Of a DNA stretch of 64,000 bases, positions 19,444 through 28,833 are shown one piece after another. The notes below the pieces were generated by a model that saw only the letters and a program-made list of their open reading frames with translations, had not been told where the DNA came from and did not search any database. This DNA comes from a cyanobiont of Ornithocercus magnificus (GTDB lineage: Bacteria; Cyanobacteriota; Cyanobacteriia; PCC-6307; Cyanobiaceae). Position numbers and translations under genes: made by a program. The stretch lies in assembly GCA_007996965.1 (NCBI GenBank), contig BIMP01000001.1, forward strand, positions 682,001 to 746,000, in the 5' to 3' direction. Numbering within the stretch: position 1 is the stretch's first letter; the number at the start of each line of letters is the position of its first letter.

Positions 19444-20568
19444 TCAGTTTAGGGAAGTTTTCAGGAGCTGTTTACCTATCGGCCCACGCCAACGCAGTTG
19501 ACGGCGGCGATCAAACAGCACGGCACCAATCGCAATCGGTGCACTGTTATAGCGAGCTACGTAGGCGCTACTGCGCCGTTCAACTGCTGTAGCTAGGGAC
19601 TGCCAGAGCTGCTTGGCCGCTGTGGCATCTAACGCTACTAGCTGAGTTAGAGCTTGCTCTATCGAGTTTGCCCCTCTCAGGAGCTGAATTCTCTCAATAG
19701 GTAGATTTGCATCTACTGCGAGCGCTGTTAGGGTCTCTAACCTCCCGTCTGCAAGATGGTGATGCGTGTGAAATATGCCCCCAGCAAGCTTGATAAGTTT
19801 GCCATGATATCCCAAGAGCAGGAGTTCGCTCACACCTGCTTCAGCAGCAGCTACCAGCAAAGGACCAAGCCAGTTTCCAGTCTTGATCACCGGATACTGG
19901 TTCAGCCTACTACGCTGAGCGATGTCACGACCATTTTCACCAATCACAAAAGTAAGAGCACCACGGAACTTTTTACTTGCTACAGCTTGGCGTAGCTCCT
20001 CTAAAGCTAGATTAAGTTGACCAGGCGCAGCACTACGTTGAACCTCTGCTTGAGTGCCGATCAGCGCCAAACCATCCACAACCCCAAAAGCTGCGTTGCT
20101 AGTGCGAGCTGCTAAATCACGACCACGTGGCAGCACCACTTCCAATCTCACCTTGCGCTCCGGTAGTAGCAGTGGTCTTAAGTTTCTACGCAGTAGCTCA
20201 CGAGCAAAGGCGCTAACAGAAACTCTACCACCACGACCGTGAGTGCCAACACCTTCACCAGCCTTTAGCTCCAGCCACTCTTCTGCCGGAGCGCCAGACC
20301 AACTAGCTCTTACCCAGATCTCTAGATTGCGAGTGAGATCTAATCCAGGTCCTGGATCGCAGTAACCAATTGCTAACGCTTCCGTACCTTCTTTTAGAAG
20401 AGCAGCACTACTCACCGCAACCTGTATCGGGCTATCACGGTCTGGCAGCAGTAGTGGCTGATGTTCTTCGAAAGGATACCCCAGTAATTTTGTGACAGCA
20501 GCTCGGGCTACTGCTGCTATCCATACTGGCAGGGTCCATCCCATTGTGGCAAGCTTAGGAGATGGCAA
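19444..20568 (-). CDS. cbiD: Cobalt-precorrin-5B C1-methyltransferase
   Basis: CbiD methylates C1 of the corrin ring in the anaerobic cobalamin route. The 374-residue protein opens with the family motif TLPVWIAAVARAAV, then GEGVGTHGRGGRVSV and a C-terminal NGRDIAQRSRLNQYPVIKTGNWLG region. Marine picocyanobacteria make pseudocobalamin, so the gene fits a B12-type pathway. The gene pairs with guaA downstream and is divergent from the aminotransferase at 20.6 kb. The opening of the protein may extend a few residues upstream; only ATG 20568 was seen. Confidence 0.92.
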   Translation of the reverse strand: MPSPKLATMGWTLPVWIAAVARAAVTKLLGYPFEEHQPLLLPDRDSPIQVAVSSAALLKEGTEALAIGYCDPGPGLDLTRNLEIWVRASWSGAPAEEWLELKAGEGVGTHGRGGRVSVSAFARELLRRNLRPLLLPERKVRLEVVLPRGRDLAARTSNAAFGVVDGLALIGTQAEVQRSAAPGQLNLALEELRQAVASKKFRGALTFVIGENGRDIAQRSRLNQYPVIKTGNWLGPLLVAAAEAGVSELLLLGYHGKLIKLAGGIFHTHHHLADGRLETLTALAVDANLPIERIQLLRGANSIEQALTQLVALDATAAKQLWQSLATAVERRSSAYVARYNSAPIAIGAVLFDRRRQLRWRGPIGKQLLKTSLN

Positions 20569-20631
20569 GTTGGTATCAATAATGAGAGCATGCGGACAAT
20601 TTTTTAGAATGGTCGATTGACAGGCCTAACT

Positions 20632-21780
20632 GTGCAAGACAAGCTCACCCTGATGATTCCTGGACCAACCCCGGTTCCTGAAACGGTACTTAAGGTCTTG
20701 GGCCGTCATCCCATTGGTCACCGCAGCAACGAGTTCCAGGCAATAGTGCATCGAACAACGGAGCAGCTAAAATGGCTACACCAGACCAATGGTGATGTGA
20801 TGGTCATCACTGGTAGCGCCACAGCTGCCATGGAAGCTGGCATTATCAACACTCTCAGCCGCGGTGACCGAGTGCTCTGTGGAGACAACGGCAAGTTTGG
20901 TGAGCGCTGGGTAAAAGTATGCCGTACCTATGGACTCGAGGTAGAAACCATTAAGGCCGATTGGGGCCAACCACTTGACCCTGAAACCTTTAGTGCAGTA
21001 CTCAAAGCTGACAGAGACAAGACCATACGCGCTGTGATAATTACCCACTCAGAAACTTCTACTGGTGTGATCAATGATCTGGAGACTATCTGTCATCACA
21101 TAAAGACACATGGCAAATCTCTAGCTATAGCTGACTGCGTCACCAGTCTTGGGGCTGCTGATGTACCTATGGATAATTGGGGACTGGATGTAGTTGTCTC
21201 TGGTTCCCAAAAGGGCTACATGCTGCCACCTGGCCTAAGCTTCGTCGCCATGAGCAAGCGTGCCTGGCAAGCGTATGAACGTTCAGACCTGCCAAAATTT
21301 TATCTAGATTTAGGCTCTTACAGAGAAACAGCTGCAAAAGATAGTAGTCCATTCACACCTGCTGTTAATCTCTACTTTGGGCTTGAAGTAGCTCTGGATA
21401 TGATGCAGATTGAAGGTCTCGAGACTATCATAGCCCGGCATGCCCGGCATCGTGATGCTGTTCAGTCCGCTATGAAAGCTATTGGCTTGCAACTGTTCGC
21501 TGCTGAGGGACATGGAAGTCCTGCAGTTACAGCAGTTATGTCAGGGGATATTAATGCTGAACAACTACGACATGCAGTAAGACAAGATTACAGCATCCTG
21601 CTGGCAGGTGGACAAGACCGTCTAAAAGGCCAGGTATTTCGTATAGGACACCTTGGCTTTATCTGTGATCGCGATGTTTTAACAGCTGTTGCAGCTATCG
21701 AGGCAACCCTACACAAGCACAAACTTCACAAAAGTCTTATGGGGGCGGGTGTGTCAGCTGCGGTAACTCAATTATACTGA
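20632..21780 (+). CDS. Class V aminotransferase (serine/alanine-glyoxylate type)
   Basis: A PLP enzyme of 382 residues from GTG 20632 that most resembles alanine or serine-glyoxylate aminotransferases, which act on photorespiratory glyoxylate. Motifs include LMIPGPTPVPE at the N terminus, GSATAAMEA binding the cofactor phosphate, and the Schiff-base lysine in SGSQKGYMLPPG. A TTG at 20617 is an in-frame alternative. The exact amino donor cannot be read. It lies divergent from cbiD, and tRNA-Gly follows immediately. Confidence 0.92.
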   Translation: MQDKLTLMIPGPTPVPETVLKVLGRHPIGHRSNEFQAIVHRTTEQLKWLHQTNGDVMVITGSATAAMEAGIINTLSRGDRVLCGDNGKFGERWVKVCRTYGLEVETIKADWGQPLDPETFSAVLKADRDKTIRAVIITHSETSTGVINDLETICHHIKTHGKSLAIADCVTSLGAADVPMDNWGLDVVVSGSQKGYMLPPGLSFVAMSKRAWQAYERSDLPKFYLDLGSYRETAAKDSSPFTPAVNLYFGLEVALDMMQIEGLETIIARHARHRDAVQSAMKAIGLQLFAAEGHGSPAVTAVMSGDINAEQLRHAVRQDYSILLAGGQDRLKGQVFRIGHLGFICDRDVLTAVAAIEATLHKHKLHKSLMGAGVSAAVTQLY

Positions 21781-21799
21781 GTCGTTAACGTTATATGCC

Positions 21800-21871
21800 G
21801 CGGGTGTAATTCAGTGGTAGAATGTCAGCTTCCCAAGTTGAACGTCGCCGGTTCGAGCCCGGTCACCCGCT
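21800..21871 (+). tRNA. tRNA-Gly (anticodon CCC)
   Basis: A 72-nt cloverleaf: acceptor GCGGGTG with CACCCGC, D-arm TAATTCAGTGGTAGAA, anticodon stem TCAGC/GTTGA with loop TTCCCAA (anticodon CCC, reads GGG), and T-arm GCCGG-TTCGAGC-CCGGT. The discriminator base is T and no CCA is encoded. It starts 19 bp after the aminotransferase stop. This is the only tRNA I found in the window. Confidence 0.95.
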
Positions 21872-21892
21872 TAAATCATCAAACGGGCTCTT

Positions 21893-22111
21893 TCAAGAGC
21901 GAGGTTTAATCAGCTGCATCACCTGTGGCCCAACCTCACCGGCACGGCGTTCACACTCTAGAGCCCTGAGGATCAATGTGCCGGCTGCTGAGACATCTCC
22001 TGTCTCTGCCTCGTTGCGCGCCTGACCATAAAGGGAAGCTGCGCTTGTAAGAAGCTTATCTTTCTTAGATGACACGGTGGTGAAAGGTCGCCGAAGGAGA
22101 GTAAATGTCAA
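21893..22111 (-). CDS. Small hypothetical protein, 72 residues
   Basis: A short helical soluble protein starting MTFTLLRRPFTTVSSKKDKL. The central part SAASLYGQARNEAETGDVSAAGTLILRALECERRAGEVGP reads as two helices like a single TPR-like hairpin. It ends 22 bp from the tRNA-Gly on the other strand. The amino-acid pattern and codon use look coding, and I believe similar small proteins occur in picocyanobacteria, but I cannot name a family. Confidence 0.65.
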   Translation of the reverse strand: MTFTLLRRPFTTVSSKKDKLLTSAASLYGQARNEAETGDVSAAGTLILRALECERRAGEVGPQVMQLIKPRS

Positions 22112-22186
22112 TGCCGGCTAAGAACTAGTCCCTTTAAAATAGTAGGACCAGATGGCTAAAAAGGGTCAACCAGTAATCTGCCTGCC

Positions 22187-22435
22187 TTAGGTTCCAGGCT
22201 CTTCATTATTACCGCCAAGTGCGGCGATCTGCTCGCTAAGGATTTGAGAACGCTGCCGATCTCCATTTGAGCAAGCAACAGCAAGAGCAAATTCAAGCTT
22301 CTCAAGCTGATGACCACCTTCTATAAAGTGACCGCTCCCGCACGAGGACACTGGTGAGGATAGTTGACCTTCTACATTAGGGTCTTTAGACTTGCTTTCA
22401 GTGGATGCACTTGAGCTGGAGATCTTGGATGACAT
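22187..22435 (-). CDS. Small hypothetical protein, 82 residues
   Basis: It has a Ser-rich disordered N-terminal half and a structured tail, LEKLEFALAVACSNGDRQRS followed by QILSEQIAALGG, that reads as a two-helix motif. The start is ATG 22435. It lies 75 bp upstream of the other small gene on the same strand, so the two may be cotranscribed. No domain name is known to me. The tail pattern makes it likely to be a real gene. Confidence 0.65.
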   Translation of the reverse strand: MSSKISSSSASTESKSKDPNVEGQLSSPVSSCGSGHFIEGGHQLEKLEFALAVACSNGDRQRSQILSEQIAALGGNNEEPGT

Positions 22436-22798
22436 AGTGCTAACTTTCTGCTTATCTTGGCATCCCTAACTGGGCTTGTGCGACCTAACTCGAACTATCC
22501 TAGCTAAACCTAGTGCCACTGGTACCTTGGTTGAAGCAATTAGGTATCTAGCCGCGACTCTGTGGATACAGGGCTAAATCTAGTTACCGGAACTGTCAAC
22601 TTGATATTGCTGTTACAGCTGTAGAGGCCTGTTGCTATGGGCTATTCCCAGCCTGACTTTAGCAAGCTGCTTAGTAGTAGATATTCTAGCATCTACACCT
22701 TGCTACTTAATACTTATCATTGACGCTTGATGTGCCAGTGCCGACGTATAGACTAAGCAGGGCCAAATAGACTGAAACATATTCGCACGGCACCAAAG
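22436..22798. other. Gap between divergent genes
   Basis: About 363 bp. It should hold the promoters for the minus-strand small genes and the plus-strand AbrB-type gene. I saw a 33-codon open segment ending near 22575 (LAKPSATGTLVEAIRYLAA), too short to call. A tRNA-like TTCGA near 22487 does not fold. Confidence 0.5.
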
Positions 22799-23314
22799 AT
22801 GCCCTTGCCACTCACTCTATTGATCTATATCATGGCCGGCACAGTTGTGGGCTTGCTCGCGATTTGGACCGGTATCCCAGCAGCACCGTTAGCTGGGGCG
22901 CTTGTCGGTACAGCAGCTGTAAGCATGAGTGGACGTCTAGATACGGCCAGCTGGCCAGCTGGTACAAAGACAGCCCTAGAAATTGGCATCGGTACTGTAA
23001 TAGGAGCAAGTTTAACAAGGGAGGTATTGCAACAGCTGGCGACTCTTTGGCGACCTGCAGTGCTGATCACAGTTACCCTAGTAGTTACCGGGCTTGTAGT
23101 TGGCCTCTGGAGCAGCCGTCTCTTTGGGATTGATCCCTTAGTTTTGTTGCTAGGTGCTGCCCCCGGTGGTATTAGTGGCATGAGCCTTGTGGGGTCAAAC
23201 TTTGGGGTTGGAAGTGCTGTTGCTGCTCTGCACGCAGTCAGATTGATCACCGTGCTGTTAGTACTTCCAGTAGTGGTCAAGCTACTACTGCCGCGCGGTC
23301 TGGACCCTTCCTGA
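22799..23314 (+). CDS. AbrB-family membrane protein (AmoA-like duplication family)
   Basis: A 171-residue polytopic membrane protein with about five hydrophobic helices. The conserved core includes GIPAAPLAGALVG, ALEIGIGTVIGASLT and GAAPGGISGMSLVG, the marker of the AbrB/YgjV-type membrane duplication family often labelled ammonia monooxygenase-like. Length matches one repeat of the family, whose full proteins have two. Substrate is unknown. It begins a tight run with the next two short genes. Confidence 0.8.
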   Translation: MPLPLTLLIYIMAGTVVGLLAIWTGIPAAPLAGALVGTAAVSMSGRLDTASWPAGTKTALEIGIGTVIGASLTREVLQQLATLWRPAVLITVTLVVTGLVVGLWSSRLFGIDPLVLLLGAAPGGISGMSLVGSNFGVGSAVAALHAVRLITVLLVLPVVVKLLLPRGLDPS

Positions 23315-23351
23315 AGCTACCTTGACGATCTTCTCCTCATATCGCCTGGTT

Positions 23352-23765
23352 ATGCTCAGGCAGTGTTTCTGTTGCGCACGCTTTGTTGGTCCGGCAATTC
23401 TCCTCAGTGGTTTTGTTCTAGCCTCATTGCCGGGTAACACTGCATCTGGTAGTGGCGGTGATAAGGGTGCTAGGGTCTATTGCTATATGCGCAGCAATAA
23501 CAATAACCATGCTGTGAGTTGGCAAGCTGCTTATGCTCTTATCAAGCGCCAAAGCAGTGGTCTGTTTAAAACCTCGCCAGAGCATGCAGCAGTGATGATT
23601 ACAGAAACTGTGGTAGACAGACCAGAGGATCATCCCGGTTGCGCTCGCTTCTTAGGTGACCTCTTCGGCAAGCCTAGAAGTGGCAGTTACCCATCGGATA
23701 GCGAGACTCCTGCTAAGACCCCTGTGCTAATCCCAGATGATGGCTCTGATCGCTACAGTTATTAA
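23352..23765 (+). CDS. Small exported cyanobacterial protein (DUF6554-like)
   Basis: About 137 residues from ATG 23352, with an N-terminal signal-like segment (VGPAILLSGFVLASLPGNTASG) and a conserved middle VYCYMRSNNNNHAVSWQAAY, then LFKTSPEHAAVMITE. The tail is Pro/Ser/Asp-rich and likely disordered. I believe this matches a cyanobacterial domain of unknown function (DUF6554). A TTG at 23322 is an alternative start. It precedes a putative lipoprotein with a small overlap or short gap, suggesting one transcript. Confidence 0.7.
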   Translation: MLRQCFCCARFVGPAILLSGFVLASLPGNTASGSGGDKGARVYCYMRSNNNNHAVSWQAAYALIKRQSSGLFKTSPEHAAVMITETVVDRPEDHPGCARFLGDLFGKPRSGSYPSDSETPAKTPVLIPDDGSDRYSY

Positions 23766-23784
23766 AAGAGAGGCATGGTCTGCT

Positions 23785-24165
23785 ATGCCTATTTTCCTAC
23801 TTCCACTAAGTTTTTTAGGTGGATGTCGTAACAACCCACAGAGTGATGTATATAGCGGGAAACAGGATCTGGCTATACATGCTTGTCTAGAGAATCTAGA
23901 GCTGAAGGTCTTGGAGAATTCTCTTAGCCACTGCAACCGTGTTGTTACTGCCTATCCTAATAGTCCGGTTCCTTTAAATGATCGTGCTTTCATCTACATA
24001 CTAATGGGCCACCGGAATGCAGCTTGCCAAGACGTAAAAATGGCACAAAACCTTATTCAACAGTTTAACACCGGTGGTGATGCACTGAGCACAATTCTTC
24101 GGCATGAACTGTTAGTGCGTCATGTTGTCTGCAGTGCAGGTAAGCCTGATGAGCAAGCTCTATGA
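23785..24165 (+). CDS. Putative lipoprotein with TPR-like helices
   Basis: About 126 residues from ATG 23785. The signal MPIFLLPLSFLGGC ends in a lipobox (LGGC), so the mature protein should be lipid-anchored at the outer face of the plasma membrane or in the periplasm. The rest, VLENSLSHCNRVVTAYPNSPVPLNDRAFIYILMG, looks like one TPR repeat. An AGAGG site lies before the ATG. The open frame extends to 23737, overlapping the previous gene by 29 bp, but the lipobox position favours the shorter form. Confidence 0.65.
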   Translation: MPIFLLPLSFLGGCRNNPQSDVYSGKQDLAIHACLENLELKVLENSLSHCNRVVTAYPNSPVPLNDRAFIYILMGHRNAACQDVKMAQNLIQQFNTGGDALSTILRHELLVRHVVCSAGKPDEQAL

Positions 24166-24422
24166 TACTTACAGACCGGCAAAGGGTGACCAGCCTCCCA
24201 TTTATTTTAATTAGAGCCCCAGAACTAACAATTGAGCAAAGACCTAATCATACTACAATTATCGCCTTCATGGCAAAACTGTAGACATTACGTTTGGATT
24301 GACTAGGCCAGTAGTAACATAGCCAAGGCAATAGCTGCTGCTATTCTATAGATACTAAACTGGTGCAATTGCTAATCAATATAGCTGTTCCCCACACAGC
24401 TAACGCAATGGGAAAGTAGTAG

Positions 24423-25391
24423 ATGTACAACACAGATGGAAGTATGAGCAGTGGTGCTGACAACGTGGGCTTACTGGTTCCTAGAAAACTTATTAAGCGG
24501 ACGCGAGCTTTACCAGCTAATTCCAGACTTCTAATACTAGGCTTGGGTTATAGTGGTAGTCGTGTGCGGGCTCTAGCAGAAGCTATTGGGACTGAAGTAA
24601 TTGCGACTCGCCGCCAGTTTGACAAAGGAGGTAACCTCGTCTTCGATAGTACTACTGGTCAAAGACCAACAACGCAGCAGTTGCGCGGGGTCACACACAT
24701 GCTGAGCTGCATCCCGCCTGACTGTTTAGGACAGGAACCCGTACTGACTGCATTTGGCAGTTCACTTCGGGATTTGCCGCTGCAATGGGTAGGCTACCTT
24801 TCCACAACTGGCGTCTATGGAGATCGTCAAGGTGGCTGGGTGGACGAGATAGATAAACCACGCCCAGAGCAAATACGTAGCTGTCGCCGTCTTGAATGCG
24901 AGCGGTACTGGCAGCAGGCTGGACTGAGAGTTCCAGTACAAATCTTGCGTTTACCAGGGATTTATGGACCAGGACGGTCAGTGCTGCTATCTCTACGTAG
25001 TGCGCAAACCCGCTGCATTGACAAACCTGGGCATAAATTCAGCCGGGTTCATGTGGATGATATAGCTGGGGCGGTGCTGCACCTTATCACTGAAGCTGAA
25101 TTTGGCCGTCGCCCAGAAGTGGTTAACATTTGTGATGACTATCCCGCCTCGATACCTGAGTTGACACAGTATGCAGCTCGATTAATGTCCTGCCCTAAGC
25201 CAAAATTGCAGTCATTCGACACAGTGGCTGCTGATATGACTCCTATGGCTCTGTCTTTTTGGCGGGAACACCGACGGGTCAGTAATGCTTTGCTTGTTCG
25301 AACGCTCGGTTACCGACTACTTCACCCAGACTTTCGTTCTGGCCTCACAGATTGCTATCGGCAGGATATAGCTTGCGGACCTAAACTCTAG
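24423..25391 (+). CDS. SDR-family NAD(P)-binding protein (YeeZ/epimerase-like)
   Basis: A 322-residue protein with an extended N-terminal tail, then the Rossmann start LLILGLGYSGSRV and the middle VGYLSTTGVYGDRQGGWVDE, typical of YeeZ-like atypical SDRs. It also has LRLPGIYGPGR and the cofactor-end HVDDIAGAVLHL. The classical YxxxK is replaced by a CRRLECERYW segment, as in atypical members. The substrate is unknown. It lies 109 bp before pdxA, a pairing I recall from related genomes. Confidence 0.85.
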   Translation: MYNTDGSMSSGADNVGLLVPRKLIKRTRALPANSRLLILGLGYSGSRVRALAEAIGTEVIATRRQFDKGGNLVFDSTTGQRPTTQQLRGVTHMLSCIPPDCLGQEPVLTAFGSSLRDLPLQWVGYLSTTGVYGDRQGGWVDEIDKPRPEQIRSCRRLECERYWQQAGLRVPVQILRLPGIYGPGRSVLLSLRSAQTRCIDKPGHKFSRVHVDDIAGAVLHLITEAEFGRRPEVVNICDDYPASIPELTQYAARLMSCPKPKLQSFDTVAADMTPMALSFWREHRRVSNALLVRTLGYRLLHPDFRSGLTDCYRQDIACGPKL

Positions 25392-25536
25392 AATCCACTG
25401 GCAGAAGAACGTTTCAGTCAGTGGTGTAAGTTATGTCTTAATAAGCTTTTTTCCACCATCGTATAATTTTAAATATTATGTGGTCTAGTTCCCAGGAGTA
25501 TTGTTATTTCAGCAATGCAGATGCGACAATACTACC

Positions 25537-26595
25537 ATGCCTTCTCAGTTGTCCAATAGTAATCATTGTGATCAGCGCATAGTGGTCGCACTTGGTGATC
25601 CTGCTGGAATTGGGATGGAGGTAACCCTGCGCGCACTAGCCCCTCACAATGGTTTGGATATCAACCAGTCACCATTACTGGTTGGCTGTCGCCGCAGCTT
25701 AGAGAGATGTCATAACAGGCTGCGAAAACTAGGGGTTGAGGCTATTGCTGAACCCAATACTCTTGAGACACTGGATTTGCCACTGGAAGGGCCAGTGCTG
25801 CCTGGGAAGCTCTCGGCAACAAGTGGAGCAGCCTCATTTCGTTGGCTAACATGTGCTGCAGAATTGGTTCTAGCAGGGCAGGGCTGCGCTCTAGTAACTG
25901 CACCAATCTCTAAGTACGCTTGGCACGCTGCAGGTCACTACTATCCTGGCCAGACTGAGAGGCTATCAGAGCTAGCTGGTGGTGCTGAAGCCTCGATGCT
26001 ATTCACTGCTCGTTCTCCTAACAATGGCTGGAGGCTAAATACCCTGCTTGCAACAACTCACATTCCTTTAGCAGAGGTTCCAGCACTTCTAAATCCTATG
26101 CTCATACATAACAAACTAGATGTGTTGCTTGCCTTCTGTCGCCGCTTCCGTGATAAGCCCCATCTGGCTATAGCTGGCCTCAATCCTCATGCAGGTGAGC
26201 AGGGTCATCTCGGGCGCGCCGAAGTGGACTGGCTCCACAATTGCCTTGATAAGTGGCGCAAGAGCCATCCTGAGATCCAGCTTGATGGCCCTATATCACC
26301 AGACACTTGCTGGCTTTCTGCAGGGCAAGCCTGGCATGCAGCTAGATCAGCTTATGTTGACAACGCACCCGATGGCCTATTGGCCATGTACCACGATCAG
26401 GGTCTGATCCCTGTGAAACTCTTAGCTTTTGATGAAGCAGTGAACACCACGCTGGGCTTGCCCTTCTTGCGCACTTCACCAGACCATGGCACAGGATGTG
26501 ATATCGCTGGACAGGGTCTTGCCCGGCCCAACAGCATGGCAGCAGCAATGATGACAGCTTGGGAACTTACAGCACCAGCAGCAGCGTTTCCCTAA
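25537..26595 (+). CDS. pdxA: 4-hydroxythreonine-4-phosphate dehydrogenase
   Basis: PdxA oxidises 4-phosphohydroxy-threonine on the way to pyridoxal phosphate. About 352 residues from ATG 25537. Motifs include ALGDPAGIGMEV at the start, TAPISKYAW, GQTERLSELAG, and the metal-binding His residues in GLNPHAGEQG and MYHDQGLIPVK. The C-terminal end DHGTGCDIAGQG is conserved. The frame extends to 25501 upstream, but those residues are not family-like. It is convergent with accB, with 27 bp between stops. Confidence 0.96.
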   Translation: MPSQLSNSNHCDQRIVVALGDPAGIGMEVTLRALAPHNGLDINQSPLLVGCRRSLERCHNRLRKLGVEAIAEPNTLETLDLPLEGPVLPGKLSATSGAASFRWLTCAAELVLAGQGCALVTAPISKYAWHAAGHYYPGQTERLSELAGGAEASMLFTARSPNNGWRLNTLLATTHIPLAEVPALLNPMLIHNKLDVLLAFCRRFRDKPHLAIAGLNPHAGEQGHLGRAEVDWLHNCLDKWRKSHPEIQLDGPISPDTCWLSAGQAWHAARSAYVDNAPDGLLAMYHDQGLIPVKLLAFDEAVNTTLGLPFLRTSPDHGTGCDIAGQGLARPNSMAAAMMTAWELTAPAAAFP

Positions 26596-26622
26596 ATTCT
26601 ATCTACATTTAGCTGGGAAAGT

Positions 26623-27111
26623 TTAGGAGGGCTTGATACGCATCAACACCTGTCCAAACTCGACCGGGGTGCCATTGTCGACCAATATTTCAATGACCTC
26701 GCCACTGACCTCAGCTTCAAGCTCGTTCATAAGCTTCATTGCCTCTAGGATACAAATGGTCTGACCGACGTTAATACGGCTTCCAATCTCAACGAAAGCT
26801 GGTTCTCCCGGAGCCGGAGCCCGGTAGAGAGTTCCCACCATGGGAGCAGTGACATCAACCAAGTCAGCACGAGCTCCGGCTCCGGCAGGTGGTGGAGCAC
26901 CAGCTGCTGCAACTTCTGGAGCTAAGGGAACTATTGGCGGGACAACACTGCTGACGGGAGACATCGGCAATGTTGAAGCCACTACGGCAGGAGCAGGCAG
27001 GTTCCTCTTGATCTCAAGCAGGAAATCTTCCCCCTCGAGGCGAAACTCCTGGATGTCACTCTCACCGAGAGCCTCAAGCAGGCGATGGAGCCTATCGTGA
27101 TCAAGCTGCAT
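26623..27111 (-). CDS. accB: Biotin carboxyl carrier protein of acetyl-CoA carboxylase
   Basis: AccB carries biotin between the biotin carboxylase and carboxyltransferase in fatty-acid synthesis. The 162-residue protein has an N-terminal helical part, a Pro/Ala/Gly-rich flexible linker (about 60-85) and a C-terminal biotinyl domain. Its biotin lysine is in LEAMKLMNE. It begins 5 bp after efp stops on the same strand, so efp-accB is one operon, as in other cyanobacteria. Confidence 0.97.
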   Translation of the reverse strand: MQLDHDRLHRLLEALGESDIQEFRLEGEDFLLEIKRNLPAPAVVASTLPMSPVSSVVPPIVPLAPEVAAAGAPPPAGAGARADLVDVTAPMVGTLYRAPAPGEPAFVEIGSRINVGQTICILEAMKLMNELEAEVSGEVIEILVDNGTPVEFGQVLMRIKPS

Positions 27112-27116
27112 GGCGA

Positions 27117-27677
27117 TTAGTTCTCGCGGCCAAGATAGGTGTTGTTGCGTGTGTCGACTTTGATCTTCTCGCCCACTGAGAGGAACAGTGGCACCATCAC
27201 CTGAGCACCGGTCTCGAGGATGGCGGGTTTTGTGCCGCCTGTAGCTGTGTCCCCTTTGACACCTGGGTCTGTCTCTGTAATTTTCAGCACGACTGAATTG
27301 GGGAGCTCTACTTCCAGAGGGCGGTTGTTCCAGGAAACAACATTGACCTCCATACCCTCCTTTAGGTATTTGCAGCTTTCACCTATCTGTTTGGCTGTGA
27401 GGCGTGTCTCCTCATATGAGGACATGTCCATGAAGACATAATCCTCAGCCTCCATATAGGTGTGCTGTAGTGTTGCCTTCTCGAGAATGGCCTGTGGCAC
27501 CATCTCGCCAGCCCGGAAGGTTTTCTCAACAACACTGCCAGACTGAACTGACTTGAGCTTGGTTCGGACGAAGGCAGATCCCTTGCCTGGTTTCACGTGC
27601 AAGAACTCCACCACACGCCAGACAGCACCGTCAAGCTCGATCGTGGTGCCTGTGCGAAAGTCGTTGCTGGAAATCAT
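27117..27677 (-). CDS. efp: Translation elongation factor P
   Basis: EF-P relieves ribosomes stalled at polyproline. The 186-residue protein starts [17 protein letters not shown] and has the tip loop [10 protein letters not shown], where the Lys is the usual modification site, then two OB domains ending [10 protein letters not shown]. It leads the efp-accB operon. A TATAAT lies 23-28 bp upstream of the ATG. It is divergent from the cyclophilin gene, sharing a 65-bp intergenic region. Confidence 0.97.
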   Translation of the reverse strand: MISSNDFRTGTTIELDGAVWRVVEFLHVKPGKGSAFVRTKLKSVQSGSVVEKTFRAGEMVPQAILEKATLQHTYMEAEDYVFMDMSSYEETRLTAKQIGESCKYLKEGMEVNVVSWNNRPLEVELPNSVVLKITETDPGVKGDTATGGTKPAILETGAQVMVPLFLSVGEKIKVDTRNNTYLGREN

Positions 27678-27699
27678 CCCCGCAGAACGATTCGGGGGG

Positions 27700-27705
27700 A
27701 TTATA
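27700..27705 (-). promoter_or_regulatory. Likely -10 box of the efp-accB operon
   Basis: On the minus strand a perfect TATAAT sits upstream of the efp start and would give a short 5' leader of about 16 nt. No consensus -35 is present 17 bp upstream. Strong because of the exact hexamer and tight spacing, weak because only one element is seen. Confidence 0.45.
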
Positions 27706-27742
27706 AGAGCTATGCCAAAGTCCAGGCAGCACAGGGATTTCG

Positions 27743-28819
27743 ATGGCCTCTCCCCGCGTCGTTAACGCTCTATTGGTAGTTGTCACTGCCCTGAAACTTT
27801 TCTGGTGGACGTCACCAGTCTTGGCAGGCCTACCTCAGGGCAATGCAGTTAAGGACCCTGAAGCGATCCTGCGGGATGCACTGCCTTTCAATCAAGAAAA
27901 TCTGCGTAGGCTACAGCATCAAATCGAGGGCACCAGCAATGACCTTCGCGCTAAGCGCTGGGGAGCTCTCGTCAAGTCAGTGAAACAAGGCCAAGATCTG
28001 TTGGGCGCTAGCGGTAGCCAGATTCTTCAGGATATCCCAGCGAACCATCAGCAGATGGGACAGCAGCTTTTGGAGGAGATTGCTGCTGACCTCGAAACCC
28101 TTAGCCAGGAAGCTAGCTCTGAAGACAAGTCCTCATTTATTTCTTTGCGACGGACCACATTGCGTCGTATTGGAGAGCTGGAGAACTTGCTAGTAAATGG
28201 CATAAGTTTTACTATTCCAGAAGATTTTGATGACCTACCGCGTCTTCTTGGACGTGCTACAGTATCTATAGAAACCACTCAAGGCCAATTGACTACTATT
28301 GTTGATGGCTTCAATGCTCCACTAACTGCTGGAGCATTTGTTGATCTGGTAGAGAAAGGATTCTACGATAATCTCCCATTCACTCGAGCTGAAGACTTCT
28401 ACATTCTCCAGACAGGAGATCCTGAAGGTCCTGCGATCGGCTATGTTGACCCGGCTATGGGTGTTGAACGTCATGTCCCTTTAGAAATCAGTATCCCTGG
28501 TGAGCCGGAAATCTTTTATAACCAAACCTTTGAAGATCTCGGCTTTTACAAAGCTACCCCAACACTTCCCTTTGCCACTCTTGGCACCCTTGGCTGGGCA
28601 CATTCTGACCAAGCTCTCGATGACGGCTCCTCGCAATTCTTTCTATTTCTCTATGAGGCTGAGCTAACGCCAGCAGGTCTCAATCTTGTCGACGGCCGTA
28701 ACGCTGCTTTTGGTTATGTAGTAGACGGTTTCGATGTACTGGAGCAGATTGGCGTTGACGATCGCGTACTTGCTGCGAAGGTGGTAGCTGGGCAGGATAA
28801 TTTTAGGCCTCATGCTTAG
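27743..28819 (+). CDS. Exported cyclophilin-type peptidyl-prolyl isomerase (TLP40-like)
   Basis: A 358-residue protein with an N-terminal export signal ([14 protein letters not shown], then a likely cut after SPVLA). A helical region follows (about 30-165) and then a cyclophilin domain starting near [10 protein letters not shown] and including [27 protein letters not shown] and [14 protein letters not shown]. The architecture matches thylakoid-lumen cyclophilins linked to photosystem II repair, here probably lumenal or periplasmic. The start is ATG 27743, divergent from efp. It precedes thiL by 14 bp. Confidence 0.9.
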   Translation: MASPRVVNALLVVVTALKLFWWTSPVLAGLPQGNAVKDPEAILRDALPFNQENLRRLQHQIEGTSNDLRAKRWGALVKSVKQGQDLLGASGSQILQDIPANHQQMGQQLLEEIAADLETLSQEASSEDKSSFISLRRTTLRRIGELENLLVNGISFTIPEDFDDLPRLLGRATVSIETTQGQLTTIVDGFNAPLTAGAFVDLVEKGFYDNLPFTRAEDFYILQTGDPEGPAIGYVDPAMGVERHVPLEISIPGEPEIFYNQTFEDLGFYKATPTLPFATLGTLGWAHSDQALDDGSSQFFLFLYEAELTPAGLNLVDGRNAAFGYVVDGFDVLEQIGVDDRVLAAKVVAGQDNFRPHA

Positions 28820-28833
28820 GAAAGCTTGCCACA

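Noticed and set aside
22470-22560. Second tRNA on the minus strand
   Set aside because: A TTCGAG loop is present near 22487, but its flanks do not pair as a T-stem, and no acceptor or anticodon arm can be formed.
24300-24440. Small hydrophobic frame on the minus strand (FPIALAVWGTAILIS)
   Set aside because: Only 28 codons from a TTG inside the start of the SDR gene, with no ribosome site. The hydrophobic run also appears in another frame, as expected of AT-rich sequence.
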